Shown: positions 61,392-64,000 of the stretch, in pieces
How the letters are laid out: every line of letters starts with the position of its first letter
Numbering within the stretch: position 1 is the stretch's first letter
From: Clostridium prolinivorans
GTDB lineage: Bacteria > Bacillota > Clostridia > Clostridiales > Clostridiaceae
NCBI RefSeq assembly: GCF_004011155.1
Contig: NZ_RJWG01000004.1
Location: forward strand, 62,528-126,527
Direction: 5' to 3'
DNA length: 64,000 nucleotides
Made by a program: the position numbers and the translations under genes
The notes under the pieces: generated by a model
The model's input: the letters and a program-made list of their open reading frames with translations, nothing else
Databases searched by the model: none
What the model was told of the DNA's origin: nothing

Positions 61392-62435
61392 TCATTTTAA
61401 CCAAATTTTATTTCCAAATCCTTTTAAAAATATACTCAACTCAAATGCCATTTGTTCAGCATCTTTCTTTTTTATAAAAGATGACGTACCACAACCATTG
61501 TTTGAATAAAGAAAATGTACAATATTTTCATCATTTATTTCTCTACATATAATTCCTATGGATCTGTCCCATGAAGAATGGTGATTTGTAATAGTTGTCG
61601 TAAGAACTATAAAAGCACTAGGATATTTTTCTCGTATGTTTAATACAAAATCTTTATAATGCCTCTTCCAAAACTTTGATTTTTCACTATCTTTATTAAT
61701 CTTCATATAATCTTCAGGAAATGCATCATATTGACCTATATCTATTACAACTACCTGTGGATTATATTCTTTAAAATTCCAATCAGTAACTTTCCCAAGT
61801 GAAGGATTAAAATGGAGTTTATCATAAATACTTTCCATTCCTATGCTTTTTGGTGCATGAAAATATCCTGAATTATCTAAAAGTGCTATTCCGCTTTGTG
61901 CTATTATATTAACATTAGCTTTTAAATTTCTAGCTGTCATCATAGCGTAAGAATACCATGCATTAGAATATTCTCCTTCAATAAGTTCTCCAGAGGCTGC
62001 AGAATCGCCGTAAAATTCCATATACCTACTTGTTTTTTTATAAGGTAAATTTACCTCATCACCTTTAGATATAATAAAGCCATAAAAAGTAAATTCATGA
62101 CAGCCATCTTGTCTTTTAAAAAGTATTACTTCATGAGTTTTATTAGTTTCTAAATCCTCTGCAAGAGTTATTTCTTGAATACTATCATCATTAGAAATAA
62201 AAATTATTTTCTCAATTCCATCTAAAATACATCCTAAATAGTTATAATTATGATCATTATAATCATGATTATTTTTTATTAAAGCTTTAAGATTTGAGCC
62301 CTTAAATAGCATAGATACTGAACTACCAGGGAATATAAATATTGGAGCCTTAGGATCTAAAAAATCAATTCTTCCACTATAACTTAAATTTTCCATATCT
62401 GCATAAATTAGTTTTTCATTTTCTTTTAAATCCAA
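61392..62435 (-). CDS. SGNH-fold (CE2-like) esterase, catalytic Asp/His not evident
   Basis: A 347-aa two-domain protein: an N-terminal beta-sandwich (about residues 1-130) and an SGNH-hydrolase domain, the layout of family CE2 acetyl esterases that deacetylate plant mannans and xylans. The nucleophile block FYGDSAASGELIEG lies near residue 147 and IIAQSGIALL near residue 178. The block III position reads VVIDIGQYDA (no Asn). The C-terminal block expected to hold Asp-x-x-His reads GCGTSSFIKKKDAEQ instead. It has no signal peptide. It sits between the mannosidase and the transporter, so acetylated mannooligosaccharides are a plausible substrate if it is active. Confidence 0.75.
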   Translation of the reverse strand: MDLKENEKLIYADMENLSYSGRIDFLDPKAPIFIFPGSSVSMLFKGSNLKALIKNNHDYNDHNYNYLGCILDGIEKIIFISNDDSIQEITLAEDLETNKTHEVILFKRQDGCHEFTFYGFIISKGDEVNLPYKKTSRYMEFYGDSAASGELIEGEYSNAWYSYAMMTARNLKANVNIIAQSGIALLDNSGYFHAPKSIGMESIYDKLHFNPSLGKVTDWNFKEYNPQVVVIDIGQYDAFPEDYMKINKDSEKSKFWKRHYKDFVLNIREKYPSAFIVLTTTITNHHSSWDRSIGIICREINDENIVHFLYSNNGCGTSSFIKKKDAEQMAFELSIFLKGFGNKIWLK

Positions 62436-62449
62436 TTTTATTCACCTTC

Positions 62450-64000
62450 TTATCTTATGTCATAAACACTTCTAATTTTTATTTCTTCTGGCTTCCCTTT
62501 TAATATTTTTATTCTTCTTTCTCCCCCATTCATATCAAAATAATTATCCTCAAGCAGCATATCATCATTTTTATTTATTATTTCAACATTTTTTGCATAA
62601 CTTTCAGAAAAAATTACTATTTCATCTCCTTCTACTTTATAAGTTAATTTAGGATCAATAAATTTAAAATGCTTTGGTATAGAAAATATAACTGTTCCTT
62701 CTGATATTATCTCTCCCTCCTTTAACATTTCATAACTTACATAGTCTTCATAAAGTGATGCTTCCTGCATATCTATAATATCCAGCCAATTACTTGTAAG
62801 CTTTTTTACCATCACTTCACATGAATCTTCTTTCTTTATTTCTGCTTTATTATTTCTTAAAGCCCATCTTACAGTAACTTTTTCATCATGCATAGATTCA
62901 TTTGAAACACAAAGTTGTATAGATTTTTTAACTTCATATGGTTCAGCATTAACATTTGGATCTTGAGTAAGTAGCCCTTCCTCTTTACAAGATAACATAA
63001 GAGGCGCAAAAAACCTTTTAGCATAATAGTGTAGTGCCTTCCATCTCCCAAAATAATCTATAGAAGCCCATGAAGCAACAGGCCAACAATCATTCAATTG
63101 CCAATATATAGTTCCCATACAGCGCCCTCTGTTTCTTCTAAAATGTTCTACTCCATAACGAATAGCTTCTGCCTGAAGGAGTTGTGAAGCATAAAGAAGG
63201 GTATTAAAGTCATTTGGATAAAGATAAGTAGCCCCCATATAGCTCATTATTTTACTGTTAGCTCCATTGTTTCTTTGATGCTTTTCCATAATATATGAAA
63301 ATATATTTCTATCTTCCGGTTTTGTAAATGTTTCAACAGTTTTTAATGAAGGAAATGATTGAAAACCAAATTCAGAAACATAACGGAAAAAAAACTTTCT
63401 ATATTCAGTGAATGGTTTATTTCCATGCCATACATCCCAATAATGTACATCACCCCTGTTTTCATCATTTGGATTATCAAATCCACCTCCTGATGATGGA
63501 CTTGCTGGCCAATAAAATGTTTCAGGATCATATTCTTTTAATATTTTAGGTATAATATACTCATAAATCTTTATATAATCACTCTTAAGTTTTGGAGTAA
63601 GTTCCCAATTACCTTCTGAAACAAATTGTTCCATTTCATTATTCCCACACCAAAGAGCAAGAGAAGGATGATTCCTTATTCTTTTTATGTTATCTATAAA
63701 CTCTGCCCTTATATTTTCTTCAAATTCATCTGTTAAGTTATAATTTGCACATGCAAACATAAAATCCTGCCATACCATAAGTCCAAGTTCATCACAGGCA
63801 TCATAAAATGCATCATAAGGATAATTTCCGCCACCCCATACACGCACACTATTAAAATATGCATCTTTACACTGCTTTAAAAGATTATATGTTCTCTCTG
63901 GAGTTACTCTGCTTAAAATACAGTCTTCCGGTATATAATCTGCACCCATAGCAAATACTTTTACACCATTTACTTCGTGAGCAAAACTCTCGCCATATTT
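62450..64000 (-). CDS. GH2 beta-mannosidase, 5' end off the window
   Basis: The C-terminal 516 residues of a GH2 beta-mannosidase. The frame stays open to the right edge, and the residues there (HEVNGVKVFAMGADYIPED) are the conserved junction into the TIM barrel, so the ATG at 63949 is internal and the N-terminal domains (about 300 residues) lie outside. The acid/base Glu is in LALWCGNNEMEQF and the nucleophile Glu in RYVSEFGFQSFPS; MGTIYWQLNDCWPVASW is also typical. It should remove mannose from the non-reducing end of mannooligosaccharides in the cytoplasm. It lies 14 bp before the SGNH gene. Confidence 0.92.
   Translation of the reverse strand, partial: KYGESFAHEVNGVKVFAMGADYIPEDCILSRVTPERTYNLLKQCKDAYFNSVRVWGGGNYPYDAFYDACDELGLMVWQDFMFACANYNLTDEFEENIRAEFIDNIKRIRNHPSLALWCGNNEMEQFVSEGNWELTPKLKSDYIKIYEYIIPKILKEYDPETFYWPASPSSGGGFDNPNDENRGDVHYWDVWHGNKPFTEYRKFFFRYVSEFGFQSFPSLKTVETFTKPEDRNIFSYIMEKHQRNNGANSKIMSYMGATYLYPNDFNTLLYASQLLQAEAIRYGVEHFRRNRGRCMGTIYWQLNDCWPVASWASIDYFGRWKALHYYAKRFFAPLMLSCKEEGLLTQDPNVNAEPYEVKKSIQLCVSNESMHDEKVTVRWALRNNKAEIKKEDSCEVMVKKLTSNWLDIIDMQEASLYEDYVSYEMLKEGEIISEGTVIFSIPKHFKFIDPKLTYKVEGDEIVIFSESYAKNVEIINKNDDMLLEDNYFDMNGGERRIKILKGKPEEIKIRSVYDIR

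Noticed and set aside
1-64000. CRISPR array, prophage, insertion sequence or defence system
   Set aside because: No regularly spaced identical repeats, transposase, integrase, phage structural or nuclease genes were recognised; every large ORF fits a metabolic, transport, motility or envelope role.

Overview
The window is a low-GC, AT-rich chromosome segment from an anaerobic, motile, flagellated firmicute. Clostridium sensu stricto fits best: there is a sigma-D-type flagellin promoter, a T-box leader, a guanine riboswitch and a c-di-AMP riboswitch, strong AGGAGG-type ribosome binding sites, and clostridial-type PurL and flagellin. I do not name a species. Almost all genes are on the minus strand; the plus-strand genes are the LysM/M23 hydrolase and the diacylglycerol-type glycosyltransferase. 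No tRNA, rRNA, IS element, prophage or CRISPR array was seen.

Layout, left to right. 1-8.2 kb: flagellin and its glycosylation genes (a Maf-type transferase, a 117-aa unknown protein, a CBS-nucleotidyltransferase, NeuA/NeuB/NeuC/NeuD-like enzymes for a CMP-nonulosonate of legionaminic type); the operon continues off the left edge. 8.2-9.6 kb: a LysM/M23 cell-wall hydrolase behind a compact c-di-AMP riboswitch. 9.6-14.8 kb: a livJHMGF branched-chain amino-acid ABC transporter led by a T-box. 14.8-17.5 kb: ispH, 5-formyl-THF cycloligase and an SDR-type protein. 17.6-29.1 kb: the purine operon, purL-E-C-F-M-N-H-D plus a 50-codon ORF, behind a guanine riboswitch. 29.2-31.4 kb: a Zn/Cd/Pb P-type ATPase with a 20-bp-arm palindromic operator over its promoter. 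31.5-46.1 kb: a pectin/hexuronate locus (GH28, GH105, ABC importer, UxaA/B/C, KduI/D and two LacI regulators) with paired GTTAACGTTAAC operators. 46.2-53.8 kb: a membrane-lipid and signalling island (two paralogous PAP2 phosphatases, DedA, a small EamA protein, an MGDG-synthase-like glycosyltransferase, LysE, a two-component system and a PepSY protein). 53.9-54.8 kb: a secreted DUF1002 protein. 55-64 kb: an Opp-type importer beside an SGNH/CE2-like protein and a GH2 beta-mannosidase cut by the right edge.

The most interesting signal is in the 47-54 kb island. Four promoters carry arrays of ATTAAAA-like repeats (TTTTAAT on the other strand) with a period of about 11 bp. In each, the last repeat ends exactly 10 bp before a -10 hexamer, and there is no good -35 box. 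They lie before dedA-PAP2, before the second PAP2 gene, before the glycosyltransferase, and before the PepSY-response regulator-kinase-LysE operon. This is the geometry of OmpR/PhoP-family activator sites. It suggests one regulon joining lipid phosphatases, a lipid transporter and a diacylglycerol glycosyltransferase under the local response regulator or a PhoP-type regulator. Other points: stem-loops recur between solute-binding-protein genes and their permease genes in all three transporters, an SGNH esterase-like protein lacks the usual Asp/His motif, and an unannotated small gene ends the purine operon.
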